Of a stretch of DNA of 64,000 bases, positions 7,654 through 15,934 are shown one piece after another. The position numbers and the translations under genes are program-made. Each line of letters starts with the position of its first letter. Position 1 is the first letter of the stretch. The notes below the pieces were generated by a model. It searched no databases, had not been told where the DNA came from, and saw nothing but the letters and a program-made list of their open reading frames with translations. The stretch is from assembly GCF_042675915.1 (NCBI RefSeq), contig NZ_JBHTKL010000001.1, positions 1 to 64,000 of the forward strand. The letters are read 5' to 3'. The DNA is from Thalassobacillus_A hwangdonensis. Its GTDB lineage: Bacteria > Bacillota > Bacilli > Bacillales > Halobacillaceae.

Positions 7654-9264
7654 ATGAAATTTGACCATTTGTATAATCCTTATCCATCCCAGCGCATGTC
7701 TACCATCGCTAATAATGGGATGGTAGCTACTTCCCAGCCGCTTGCTGCACAAGCAGGGCTTGATCTCCTGAAGCAAGGAGGTAACGCCATTGATGCAGCT
7801 ATTGCTACGGCAGCCGCGCTGACAGTAGTTGAGCCGACATCCAACGGAATCGGCGGAGATGCCTTCGCCCTTGTGTGGACGAAGGGGGAATTGCACGGAT
7901 TGAATGGAAGTGGACCAGCTCCGGCATCCATTTCAATCGATGCAGTGAAATCCCGAGGTCATAAGGAAATCCCTACATATGGGTGGATCCCAGTAACAGT
8001 ACCGGGTGTGCCAGCCTCATGGGCGGAGCTGTCCGAGCGTTTCGGTAAACTTTCATTGAAAGAATGCTTAGCCCCCGCAATCCGCTATGCAGAGGATGGT
8101 TATCCTTTATCACCAGTGCTGGGCAAGTTCTGGAAGGCTGCCTACAAAAATTTTAAAGATAAGCTGACAGATGAAGCGTTCAAGCATTGGTTTGAAACCT
8201 TTGCGCCGAATGGGCGTGCACCGGAAATCGGTGAGACGTGGAATTCACAAGGTCATGCAGACACATTGAGAGAAATCTCAGAAACGAATGCGCAGTCTTT
8301 TTATAATGGTAGAATCGCAGATGAAATTGATGCATTTTCCAAGCAGCATGACGGCTTTCTTCGCAAGGAGGATCTATCTGCCTTTAAGCCTGAATGGGTA
8401 AAGCCGATTTCAGTGAATTACAGAGGATACGATGTTTGGGAAATCCCACCCAATGGCCAAGGATTAGTAGCATTATCCGCATTGAATATTTTGAAGGGAT
8501 TCGATTTTGCTGAGAAAGAATCGGTCGATACGTACCATAAACAGATGGAAGCGTTGAAGCTTGCTTTTGCTGACGGAGAGAAATACATTACTGACCAAAA
8601 AGAGATGTCGGTTGCAGTGGAGGATCTGCTTTCAGAACAATACGGAAAAGAACGCGCCAACCTGATTGGCGAAGAAGCATTGACTCCAACAGCAGGAAAA
8701 CCTCCAAAAGGTGGAACCGTTTATTTGGCTACAGCGGATGATGAAGGGAACATGGTTTCCTTTATACAAAGTAATTACATGGGCTTCGGATCAGGTCTGG
8801 TCGTGCCGGGGACAGGAATCGCTTTACAGAATCGCGGACATAATTTCTCCTTTGACCCGGAACATGATAATTCCTTGAAAGGTGGTAAGCGGACCTACCA
8901 CACGATCATCCCGGGATTTTTGACGAAAAATAACCAAGCTGTCGGTCCGTTCGGCGTGATGGGTGGATTCATGCAGCCCCAGGGACACTTGCAAGTAATG
9001 ATGAACACCATCGATTTCGGATTCAATCCTCAGGCTGCCCTCGACGCTCCAAGGTGGCAATGGATGGAAGGGAAGAAGATATGGGTAGAACCTCATTTCC
9101 CTTCTCATATTGCAGAAGCACTTAGAAGAAAAGGGCATCAGCTTGATGTTCAGCTTGAGCGAGGTGCTTTCGGAAGAGGACAGGCGATCTGGCGCGATAA
9201 CAATACTGGAACGTTGTTTGGTGGAACAGAATCACGGACAGATGGAAGCATTGCTGCCTATTGA
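7654..9264 (+). CDS. ywrD: gamma-glutamyltranspeptidase family protein, YwrD-like
   Basis: A 536-residue N-terminal nucleophile (Ntn) hydrolase proenzyme. The N-terminal GGNAIDAAIATAAALTVVEP block and the later NYMGFGSG and GGKRTYHT blocks are family hallmarks. The predicted autocleavage nucleophile is Thr355 in KGGTVYLAT, which would split the chain into a large and a small subunit. No signal peptide is seen, so it is likely cytosolic, unlike secreted Ggt. The ATG follows an aaagggg site. It leads a putative operon with ywrB and ywrA, 29 bp apart, as in B. subtilis. Substrate is unknown; gamma-glutamyl compounds or glutathione are likely. Confidence 0.87.
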   Translation: MKFDHLYNPYPSQRMSTIANNGMVATSQPLAAQAGLDLLKQGGNAIDAAIATAAALTVVEPTSNGIGGDAFALVWTKGELHGLNGSGPAPASISIDAVKSRGHKEIPTYGWIPVTVPGVPASWAELSERFGKLSLKECLAPAIRYAEDGYPLSPVLGKFWKAAYKNFKDKLTDEAFKHWFETFAPNGRAPEIGETWNSQGHADTLREISETNAQSFYNGRIADEIDAFSKQHDGFLRKEDLSAFKPEWVKPISVNYRGYDVWEIPPNGQGLVALSALNILKGFDFAEKESVDTYHKQMEALKLAFADGEKYITDQKEMSVAVEDLLSEQYGKERANLIGEEALTPTAGKPPKGGTVYLATADDEGNMVSFIQSNYMGFGSGLVVPGTGIALQNRGHNFSFDPEHDNSLKGGKRTYHTIIPGFLTKNNQAVGPFGVMGGFMQPQGHLQVMMNTIDFGFNPQAALDAPRWQWMEGKKIWVEPHFPSHIAEALRRKGHQLDVQLERGAFGRGQAIWRDNNTGTLFGGTESRTDGSIAAY

Positions 9265-9293
9265 TCCAGCAAAGGACGGAAGGAGGAAACATC

Positions 9294-9854
9294 ATGAAAC
9301 AATGGCACCTGTTCCTGGCTTTCTTTCGCGTGGGAATGCTCGGATATGGAGGAGGGCCTTCCTCCATCCCTCTTGTCCATAAAGAAGTCGTAGAAAAGTA
9401 TAAATGGATGGACGATGATGAATTTGCAGATATACTTGCGCTTGGTAATTCCTTGCCTGGCCCGATTGCAACAAAGATGGCTGGTTATATCGGGTATCGC
9501 GTTGCAGGACTGCTGGGTATGATCAATGCGGTACTGGCAACGATCCTTCCTACCATCACGATCATGATTGTCCTGCTTACATTCTTGTCCAGCTTCCGCG
9601 ACAAAGCATGGGTGAACGGGATGACGCAGGCAGTCGTGCCAGTAGTAGGAGTGATGCTGGCAGTGCTGACTTATGACTTTTTCAAAAAGTCACAAAAGAA
9701 CCTTGGATGGTTACTGGCATTGGTACTTGGAGGTCTTTCCCTGGTGTTGATTGAATTTGCTGGGGTGCATCCTGGGCTGATCATTCTTGTGCTTCTCGTT
9801 TATGCACTCGTAAAGCCGGCATCGTCCTCTTCTAAGAAGGAGGGTACTCCATGA
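9294..9854 (+). CDS. ywrB: chromate transporter half-size subunit, YwrB-like
   Basis: A 186-residue membrane protein of the CHR family (half-length type). It begins LFLAFFRVGMLGYGGGPSSIP and contains LGNSLPGPIATKMAGYIGY, the two CHR signatures, then four to five hydrophobic segments. The start is ATG 9294, eight bases after AAGGAGG. It overlaps the next gene by 4 bp (ATGA). In the family, paired half-size proteins work together as a chromate (or sulphate-like anion) exporter. Confidence 0.88.
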   Translation: MKQWHLFLAFFRVGMLGYGGGPSSIPLVHKEVVEKYKWMDDDEFADILALGNSLPGPIATKMAGYIGYRVAGLLGMINAVLATILPTITIMIVLLTFLSSFRDKAWVNGMTQAVVPVVGVMLAVLTYDFFKKSQKNLGWLLALVLGGLSLVLIEFAGVHPGLIILVLLVYALVKPASSSSKKEGTP

Positions 9855-10381
9855 ATTATTGGGAAATATTCGTAGCCTTCTTCATTCCTGGAATTGTCGG
9901 TTATGGAGGAGGACCAGCCTCCATTCCGCTTGTCGAAAACGAAGTCGTTGGCCGGTTCGGGTGGATGTCCGTCAATGAATTCAGTGAAATGCTCGCGATG
10001 GCTAACGCACTACCTGGCCCTATCGCGACAAAAATGGCAGGGTATATCGGGTTTCAGCAGGGAGGAATATTAGGATCGGTGGTAGGTGTATTCGCAACGG
10101 TGGCACCATCATTGATACTGATGATCGTTCTGCTCAGTATTTTATACAAATTCAAAGATTCACCTAAAGTAAAACGGATGACTGCACTCATCCGACCAAC
10201 AATTGCGGTTCTACTCGGAGTGATGGCCTTTCAGTTCTTTGTTACCTCTTATGATGGAGCTGGAGCGCTGCAGACCATCTTCCTTATTGCGGCGAGCTTC
10301 ATTTTGCTTGAGAAAGTGAAGCTTCACCCTGCGTTTGTAATTGTTGGATCGCTGCTTTATGGCGCGTTCTTTCTTGGATGA
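9851..10381 (+). CDS. ywrA: chromate transporter half-size subunit, YwrA-like
   Basis: A 176-residue CHR-family membrane protein, paralogous to the gene before it: FFIPGIVGYGGGPASIPL and MANALPGPIATKMAGYIGF. Such pairs insert in opposite topology and act together. The ATGA overlap and the upstream aagaaggaggg site show translational coupling. The pair ywrB-ywrA with ywrC and ywrD reproduces the B. subtilis chrAB locus. Confidence 0.88.
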   Translation: MNYWEIFVAFFIPGIVGYGGGPASIPLVENEVVGRFGWMSVNEFSEMLAMANALPGPIATKMAGYIGFQQGGILGSVVGVFATVAPSLILMIVLLSILYKFKDSPKVKRMTALIRPTIAVLLGVMAFQFFVTSYDGAGALQTIFLIAASFILLEKVKLHPAFVIVGSLLYGAFFLG

Positions 10382-10462
10382 AAAGGCTGTCCCCTATGGG
10401 CAACTTTTTTTAATGCAACTTTTTCCATTATTGAACGACTAATCCATAAAGGGGGTAGAGCA

Positions 10463-10903
10463 ATGAGAAAATGGTTTGTGATTGTTATGACGGCATTCTT
10501 ATTCGGTTGCCAATCCGAAGCTGAGGTGTCTGGAAATGAAAGCGAAGCAAGTCAGTTAGCGGATGAAATGGTCATTACACAAGCTGTAGGCGAGCGATTC
10601 GCCGAAGACAATTTTAATATGGAATGGGTGGAAGAGCTGGAGGTAGAACTTGAAAATCAAAAGCTCCTTTTGATCATTCAGTCAAATAAACGCGTGACGT
10701 CTGACGACTTTTTGCCTGCTGTTGAAGCCTTTTTACGAGATGTTTCAGAAGCTACGGTGGGGAGCGATCCTATGACTGATGGATTTGGGACGATCTACGA
10801 CAAGTACGATGTAAAGGTAACAATCAAAGAAGAACATGATACTCACATCGGCGAAATGAGTAAAGGGATTCAATCGATGCAGTGGAGTCTCATTCAAAAA
10901 TAA
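10463..10903 (+). CDS. predicted lipoprotein of unknown function
   Basis: A 146-residue protein with an n-region MRKW, a hydrophobic core and a lipobox FLFGC at about residue 16. The mature part is acidic (EAEVSGNESEASQLADE) and ends in a compact alpha-beta region. The start follows aaagggggta. I do not recognise a family. It is monocistronic, with its own terminator. Confidence 0.72.
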   Translation: MRKWFVIVMTAFLFGCQSEAEVSGNESEASQLADEMVITQAVGERFAEDNFNMEWVEELEVELENQKLLLIIQSNKRVTSDDFLPAVEAFLRDVSEATVGSDPMTDGFGTIYDKYDVKVTIKEEHDTHIGEMSKGIQSMQWSLIQK

Positions 10904-10916
10904 TTCAGTACTCTAC

Positions 10917-10953
10917 GAGAGAAGATTGATTAGAATCCAATCTTCTCTTTTTC
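10917..10953 (+). terminator. intrinsic terminator
   Basis: Stem gagagaagattg with caatcttctctt and a 9-nt loop, followed by a U-rich tract. Confidence 0.88.
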
Positions 10954-11016
10954 TACTTTCAAATAATATGAAACATTTTCCATTCATCTGCGTAAAACAA
11001 GTAAAGGAGGAATCAG

Positions 11017-11337
11017 ATGAAAAAATTATTGGTTGTGCTGATCACCATCGTAGCAGAAACGATTGCTTTGGCGATTGTCTCATACATAACTGGGTGGAAT
11101 TTGATGGACATTCTCTTTCTCGGAAGTATCGTAATCTTCGGCATTGTTTGGCTGTTCTACCTATCCACACATCAAAGCGGCAATGTGATGAACGCAGGAA
11201 TAAGGGGAACAACTGGTTTTAACGGGGGAGAAATCAAGCCATTCAGCTTTGCTCTTACACCAGTAACCATTGGAATGGTTGTGTTCATCGCTGGAAGTCT
11301 TGTGGTAACACTAATCCATTACGCTTCCTATTTCTGA
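11017..11337 (+). CDS. small membrane protein of unknown function
   Basis: A 106-residue protein with three predicted membrane segments: residues 3-24, 32-50 and 80-103. A polar loop (THQSGNVMNAGIRGTTGFNGG) joins the second and third. The start has a near-perfect AAAGGAGGAATCAG ribosome-binding site, and a terminator follows the stop directly, so the gene is real. No family recognised. Confidence 0.75.
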   Translation: MKKLLVVLITIVAETIALAIVSYITGWNLMDILFLGSIVIFGIVWLFYLSTHQSGNVMNAGIRGTTGFNGGEIKPFSFALTPVTIGMVVFIAGSLVVTLIHYASYF

Positions 11338-11366
11338 AAAAGAGCTCGGGATTCCGAGCTCTTTAT
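11338..11366 (+). terminator. intrinsic terminator
   Basis: Stem aaagagctcgg with ccgagctcttt starting at the stop codon of the membrane protein. Confidence 0.86.
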
Positions 11367-11533
11367 AATGAATTTTTTCTAAAGAATTTCGAATTTTTCA
11401 GCTTGGAACAAGCATACAATAGCTCAAGGAAGGAAATTCCATAAATTAAAATCTCCCTCATTTCGACAAAAAATCACGAAATCCATTGCGCCGTAATATC
11501 CGCATTGTTATAATGAAAAACATATTCACGAGT

Positions 11534-12093
11534 GACGAGCAAAGCTCCCACCGAGTAAGTTACGAGTTGCCCCGACGGACGGATCTTCTTCCCCGAATAA
11601 TCTAGCAGAGGAAGGGGGACAGAACCATAGGTAATGCTCAATTTAACGGATGTGCGCAAGCGGGTGTAGTGACGAGCAAAGCTTCCACCGAGTAAGCTAC
11701 GAGTTGCCCCGACGGACGGATCTTCTTCCCCGAATAATCTAGTAGAGGAAGGGGCACAAAACTATAGAGCGTGTACTAACTAACTTATCTCAACTTAAAA
11801 ACGTGCGGGTGTAGTGACGAGCGACACTTCCACCGAATAATCTACGAGTTGCCCCGACGCACGGCACTTCTTCTTCGAATAAGCTAGCAGAGGAAGGGGC
11901 ATAAAACCATGGAGCGGGCTCAAACCATAACATTACTACTAAAATCGCGCGGGTGTAGTGACGAGCGACACTTCCACCGAATAATCTACGAGTTGCCCCG
12001 ACGCACGGCACTTCTTCCCCGAATCAACTAGTAGAGGAAGGGGCACAGAACCACGGAGCGTGTTCAAATAAACATATTTCCACCTAATAACGT
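11534..12093 (+). repeat. tandem array of about 145-bp units abutting tRNA-Gly
   Basis: Four head-to-tail units: a 5'-truncated one (11534-11659), then 11660-11804 (145 bp), 11805-11948 (144 bp) and 11949-12093 (145 bp). The three complete units each begin gcgggtgtagt, identical to the first 11 nt of the tRNA-Gly(TCC) gene at 12094. The conserved core runs from gacgagc through acgagttgccccgacg to agaggaaggggca; tgcccc and ggggca arms can pair to form a long hairpin. The distal 40 bp of each unit is AT-rich and more variable. No credible coding capacity. Confidence 0.88.
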
Positions 12094-12164
12094 GCGGGTG
12101 TAGTTTAATGGTAAAACCTCAGCCTTCCAAGCTGATGACGAGGGTTCGATTCCCTTCACCCGCT
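12094..12164 (+). tRNA. tRNA-Gly(TCC), isolated, no encoded CCA
   Basis: Acceptor gcgggtg pairs with cacccgc; anticodon loop cttccaa gives TCC; T arm gagggttcgattccctt-like. The discriminator T is followed by ttg, so CCA is added post-transcriptionally. It is far from the main cluster, is preceded by the 145-bp repeat array, and is followed by a strong terminator. I see no convincing promoter directly before it, so transcription may begin inside or upstream of the array. Confidence 0.93.
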
Positions 12165-12254
12165 TTGACCGCAATTATTTTTCCTGAAATGGAATAGGAT
12201 CAAGCAGGATTGGTAACAATTGGATTACTTGATCGTATTCTATCCTAAGTGACC

Positions 12255-12300
12255 AACGCAGTGTTTCGTTTGAAAAGGCAAACGAAGCATTGCGTTTTTA
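12255..12300 (+). terminator. terminator downstream of tRNA-Gly
   Basis: Long stem acgcagtgtttcgtttg with caaacgaagcattgcgt and a short loop, then ttttta. A second hairpin (gatcaag with cttgatc) precedes it at about 12197-12240. Together they fill the 200 bp between tRNA-Gly and the ATPase gene. Confidence 0.85.
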
Positions 12301-12363
12301 TATGGGGAAAAACGGATACCATCCTAATAGAAACTTGTTTAAAATAGATTGGAGAGATTTAAA

Positions 12364-14073
12364 ATGAACAAACTTCAACAGTCACTCAAATCCATGGATG
12401 GGAAAAGTTATAAAGGATATAAGAGCCTGCAGGGGACTTATCAATTCCAGAAATTCAAATTGATGATCGATTACGTTCAGGGGGATCCTTTTGCAGCCCC
12501 GTCAAAAATACGTGTGTCTGTTCCCGGCAATAAGCGGAAAATCCACCCAAGCTGGCTCGAAACGAAAAGGCGTCGGATCTATGCAGAAGATCGCTTGACA
12601 AGGGAAGTTTTCCAGACGATTGACAAGCTGCACTTTTCCATCAAAGGATCAGGAAAGAGCGGCATGGTAGCAATAGATCGTCCTGGCCAGGAGATTTTGG
12701 AGCGGACGTCGGTTACACTGGATGAAAAGGGTATGACCATTTGCCTTACGATCGGCTTACCGGCGAATGGAAGAAGAATTAATGGCAACGAAGCGGAGAA
12801 ACTTTTCTTCCAAGTAGTTCCTCAAATAATGGACAAGTCGATTTTCTCCATTGACGATGGTGAGATTGATGAAGCGATTCAACTTGCAGATCAGCACGAT
12901 GCTATTGAAGCTGCAATGAAAGAAAACGATTGGGTATCATTTGTGGCGGATGGTGCGATTCTCCCACGAACGAGTGGGATCAGTGATCGACCTATGAAAA
13001 AAGCTGTTCCTTTTAAAAGCCCTGAGGCGAACCGTGTAGAAATCAATCTGCCTCACCGGGAAGAGCCATTGACGGGAATGGCGTTAAAGAAAGGAATCGT
13101 ACTGATTGTCGGGGGCGGTTATCATGGTAAAAGTACCCTGTTGAAAGCGATTGAACGTGGGGTGTATCCTCATATTAAAGGGGATGGACGTGAATATGTA
13201 TGGACAGATGGTTCTGCGATGAAGGTGCGCGCGGAAGACGGACGTCAAGTGACTTCTGTAGACATCTCACCATTCATCAAGAACTTACCGCATAGCGTGG
13301 ATACAACGAGTTTCACCTCAGAGAATGCCAGTGGAAGCACATCCCAGGCAGCTAATGTAATGGAGGCGCTGGAGGCAGGAGCAAAGACACTGCTGATTGA
13401 TGAAGATACGAGCGCAACCAACTTCATGATCCGCGATCAGCGCATGCAGGAGCTCGTGGTAAAAGAAAAAGAGCCGATCACTCCGTTTATTGATAAAGTG
13501 CAACAATTGAAAGATCAGCTTGATATATCCACTATTCTTGTAATGGGTGGATCAGGAGACTACTTCGATGCTGCCGATGAAGTGATCATGATGGATCATT
13601 ATCTTCCATTCAATGTGACGGAAAAAGCGAAGGATATCTCAGCAGCACACCCTGCTCACCGACAGAGTAGCCAGGAAGAATCATTTGGTGATACACCTAA
13701 GCGTGCATTTTCACCTGCAAGTATCCAAGCGCAAAGAGGCAAGAAGTCAAAAGTGCAGGCAAAAGGGAGAACGACGATCGTGATGGGGAAGACTGATATT
13801 TCCCTTCATTATGTCGAGCAGCTCGTTGATCCTTCCCAAACGCGGATGATAGCAGATATCATCAGTTACCTGGATAAAAAGAGCAGACTTAATGAGGAGC
13901 TTTCACTGACGGATTTGCTTGATCGGATTGAAAGACAAATAGATGACCAAGGCCTTGCGAGTTTCGCACCGTTCCAAAATCAGCATCCTGGAGAGCTGGC
14001 AAGACCGAGAAGGCAGGAAATTGCCGCTACTTTGAACAGGATGCGTACAGCTAAGGTCAACAATATGAACTAA
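12364..14073 (+). CDS. predicted ATPase of the ABC class
   Basis: A 569-residue soluble P-loop protein of the 'predicted ATPase of the ABC class' family. The N-terminal third (YKGYKSLQGTYQF to FQVVPQIMDK) is the family-specific domain. Walker A GGGYHGKST is near residue 265; Walker B is LLIDEDTSATNFM with the catalytic Glu followed by Asp. There are no membrane segments. The C-terminal region (IQAQRGKKSKVQAKGR) is basic. The ATG at 12364 is used, with ttggagag upstream; the TTG at 12349 is part of that site. The cellular role is not established, although nucleic-acid binding is plausible. It is followed closely by queG. Confidence 0.8.
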   Translation: MNKLQQSLKSMDGKSYKGYKSLQGTYQFQKFKLMIDYVQGDPFAAPSKIRVSVPGNKRKIHPSWLETKRRRIYAEDRLTREVFQTIDKLHFSIKGSGKSGMVAIDRPGQEILERTSVTLDEKGMTICLTIGLPANGRRINGNEAEKLFFQVVPQIMDKSIFSIDDGEIDEAIQLADQHDAIEAAMKENDWVSFVADGAILPRTSGISDRPMKKAVPFKSPEANRVEINLPHREEPLTGMALKKGIVLIVGGGYHGKSTLLKAIERGVYPHIKGDGREYVWTDGSAMKVRAEDGRQVTSVDISPFIKNLPHSVDTTSFTSENASGSTSQAANVMEALEAGAKTLLIDEDTSATNFMIRDQRMQELVVKEKEPITPFIDKVQQLKDQLDISTILVMGGSGDYFDAADEVIMMDHYLPFNVTEKAKDISAAHPAHRQSSQEESFGDTPKRAFSPASIQAQRGKKSKVQAKGRTTIVMGKTDISLHYVEQLVDPSQTRMIADIISYLDKKSRLNEELSLTDLLDRIERQIDDQGLASFAPFQNQHPGELARPRRQEIAATLNRMRTAKVNNMN

Positions 14074-14097
14074 TGCATCATTAGAAAGGAGGGGAGC

Positions 14098-15240
14098 ATG
14101 ATGGATTACCATCAGTTGCAGGAAGAAGTAAAGGCATATGCTAAGGAAATCGGAATTGATAAGGTCGGTTTTGCATCTGTGGACGTGTTTGGAGAGTTGA
14201 AAGCAAGGCTCGTCAGGCAGGAACAGCTTTCCTATCAATCCGGTTTCGAGAAAGGTAGTGTAGAAGAACGGACAGAGCCTGCACGCCTATTACCCGAAGC
14301 TCAATCCATCATTTCGATTGCACTTGCATACCCCTCGAAAATGAAAGATGCACCGAGAAGTACAAGAGGAGATCGAAGAGGAATTTTTTGCAGGGCATCC
14401 TGGGGCAGGGATTATCATGATGTACTGCGGGATCGCCTGAATAAGCTTGGGGAATTTTTGAAGGAAAAAGTTCCTGAAGTCAAATTCAAGTCGATGGTCG
14501 ACACTGGAGAGTTGGCTGATCGAGCTGTTGCAGAACGGGCAGGTATCGGTTTCAGTGGGAAAAACTGTGCAACCATCACGCCTGAATTCGGCTCTTACGT
14601 CTATCTCGGTGAAATGATTACGAATATACCGTTTATTCCGGATGAGCCGGTCGATGACAGCTGTGGCGACTGCAATATTTGCGTGGATGCCTGTCCTACG
14701 GGAGCACTTGTGCAAGGGGGGCAACTCGATGCCAATCGATGTATCGCATTCCTTACTCAGACGAAAGGGTTCCTGCCTGATGAGTTCCGAAGTAAAATCG
14801 GGAATCGTCTGTACGGGTGTGATACGTGCCAGACCGTATGTCCAAAGAACAAGCGTAAAGATTTCCATCTGCATGAAGAATTCGAGCCTGACCCGGAACT
14901 TGTGAAACCGAAGTTGAAACCTCTTCTCTCCATTTCAAACCGGGAATTCAAAGAGAAGTTCGGTCCGATGGCTGGATCATGGAGAGGGAAGAAGCCAATT
15001 CAGCGTAATGCGATATTGGCTTTGGCTCACTATAAAGATGAAAGTTCGGTAGATGAACTGATCCGATTGATGAACGAAGATCCAAGACCAGTCATTCGAG
15101 GTACAGCAGCATGGGGACTAGGGAAGATAGGTACAGCTCAGGCTTTTGAAGCTATTGAACAGGCATGGGAGAAAGAAAATGATGAATCAGTTCGTGAAGA
15201 AATGAAAAAGGGCTTGGACTTTTTTACCAATTCTTACTGA
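14098..15240 (+). CDS. queG: epoxyqueuosine reductase QueG
   Basis: A 380-residue cobalamin-dependent iron-sulphur enzyme catalysing the last step of queuosine synthesis in tRNA (epoxyqueuosine to queuosine). Two 4Fe-4S ligating motifs are visible: CGDCNICVDACPTGAL from about residue 188 and CDTCQTVCPKN from about residue 241. The core has the RTEPARLLPEAQSII and GKNCATITPEFGS signatures, and a C-terminal HEAT-like repeat (DELIRLMNEDPRPVIRGTAAWGLGK) helps bind tRNA. Either ATG 14098 or 14101 fits the strong AAAGGAGGGG site. In B. subtilis the homologue (yhbA) precedes yhbB and cspR, as here. Confidence 0.93.
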   Translation: MMDYHQLQEEVKAYAKEIGIDKVGFASVDVFGELKARLVRQEQLSYQSGFEKGSVEERTEPARLLPEAQSIISIALAYPSKMKDAPRSTRGDRRGIFCRASWGRDYHDVLRDRLNKLGEFLKEKVPEVKFKSMVDTGELADRAVAERAGIGFSGKNCATITPEFGSYVYLGEMITNIPFIPDEPVDDSCGDCNICVDACPTGALVQGGQLDANRCIAFLTQTKGFLPDEFRSKIGNRLYGCDTCQTVCPKNKRKDFHLHEEFEPDPELVKPKLKPLLSISNREFKEKFGPMAGSWRGKKPIQRNAILALAHYKDESSVDELIRLMNEDPRPVIRGTAAWGLGKIGTAQAFEAIEQAWEKENDESVREEMKKGLDFFTNSY

Positions 15241-15303
15241 TTGCCTTCACTAACAGGCGTGGCTTTTGTATAATGATAGAAAACCTTGAGAAGGGGGTTG
15301 TAT

Positions 15304-15840
15304 ATGAGTAAACGTTCCTTTCTTTATTATGATGAGGTAGAGACGCCGGTCGGGCCCATCACGCTTGTCCAGGATCATAAAGGATTATGCCGGGTAGACT
15401 TTGGTACATTCCAAAGTTTAAGCACTCATCATAATAATTGGGCGAGAAAATATTTCCTCTGTCCTGAATTTACGAAGGACACTGCAAAGCTTAGCGAGGC
15501 GAAGCGCCAATTTCTCCAGTATTTCCGTGGGGAACGGTTTGAATTTGATTTGAAGTTCCAGTTTTATGGTACCCCCTTCCAACAGAAGGTTTGGAATGCT
15601 CTGTATGAGCATATACCATATGGAGAAACGAGAGCATACAAAGATATTGCCATGGCAATCCAGGCTCCTAAAGCCATCCGGGCAATCGGTGGAGCAGTCA
15701 ACCGGAATCCCTTATCGATCATCATCCCGTGCCATCGAGTAATCGGTTCAAATGGGAAACTGGTCGGGTATAATGGAGGACTGGATATCAAACGGCATCT
15801 GTTGGAAATGGAAATGCCGAAAGCGCTATTCAACTTTTAA
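15304..15840 (+). CDS. ogt: methylated-DNA--protein-cysteine S-methyltransferase
   Basis: A 178-residue suicide repair protein that removes alkyl groups from O6-alkylguanine. The active site IIIPCHRVIGSNGKLVGYNGGL places the acceptor Cys at 143; the winged-helix segment TPFQQKVWNALYEHIPYGETR is typical. The ATG at 15304 follows gaaggggg; the upstream TTG in the same frame lacks a site. Inserted between queG and the amidase gene. A strong terminator follows. Confidence 0.92.
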   Translation: MSKRSFLYYDEVETPVGPITLVQDHKGLCRVDFGTFQSLSTHHNNWARKYFLCPEFTKDTAKLSEAKRQFLQYFRGERFEFDLKFQFYGTPFQQKVWNALYEHIPYGETRAYKDIAMAIQAPKAIRAIGGAVNRNPLSIIIPCHRVIGSNGKLVGYNGGLDIKRHLLEMEMPKALFNF

Positions 15841-15845
15841 TTTTT

Positions 15846-15886
15846 AGATCGTGTATCAGGAGATCAATTCCTGCACGATCTTTTTT
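15846..15886 (+). terminator. intrinsic terminator
   Basis: Stem agatcgtg plus inner caggaga/attcctg pairs with cacgatct, then six T. Confidence 0.88.
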
Positions 15887-15934
15887 GTTTTTATCAACGT
15901 TTTCTCCTCATACATTAAAAGGGGAGGGGTGCGA

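Noticed and set aside
11474..12011. Minus-strand ORFs with repeated GATRRLFGGSVARHYTR
   Set aside because: They follow the 145-bp DNA repeat exactly, lack ribosome-binding sites and break between units; the repeat is better explained as non-coding.
11534..12093. CRISPR array
   Set aside because: Units are 145 bp and similar along most of their length; there are no short constant repeats with unique spacers and no cas genes.
12165..12363. T-box leader before the ABC-class ATPase gene
   Set aside because: Hairpins are present, but the T-box AGGGTGGNACCGCG core is absent; the last hairpin fits a tRNA-Gly terminator.
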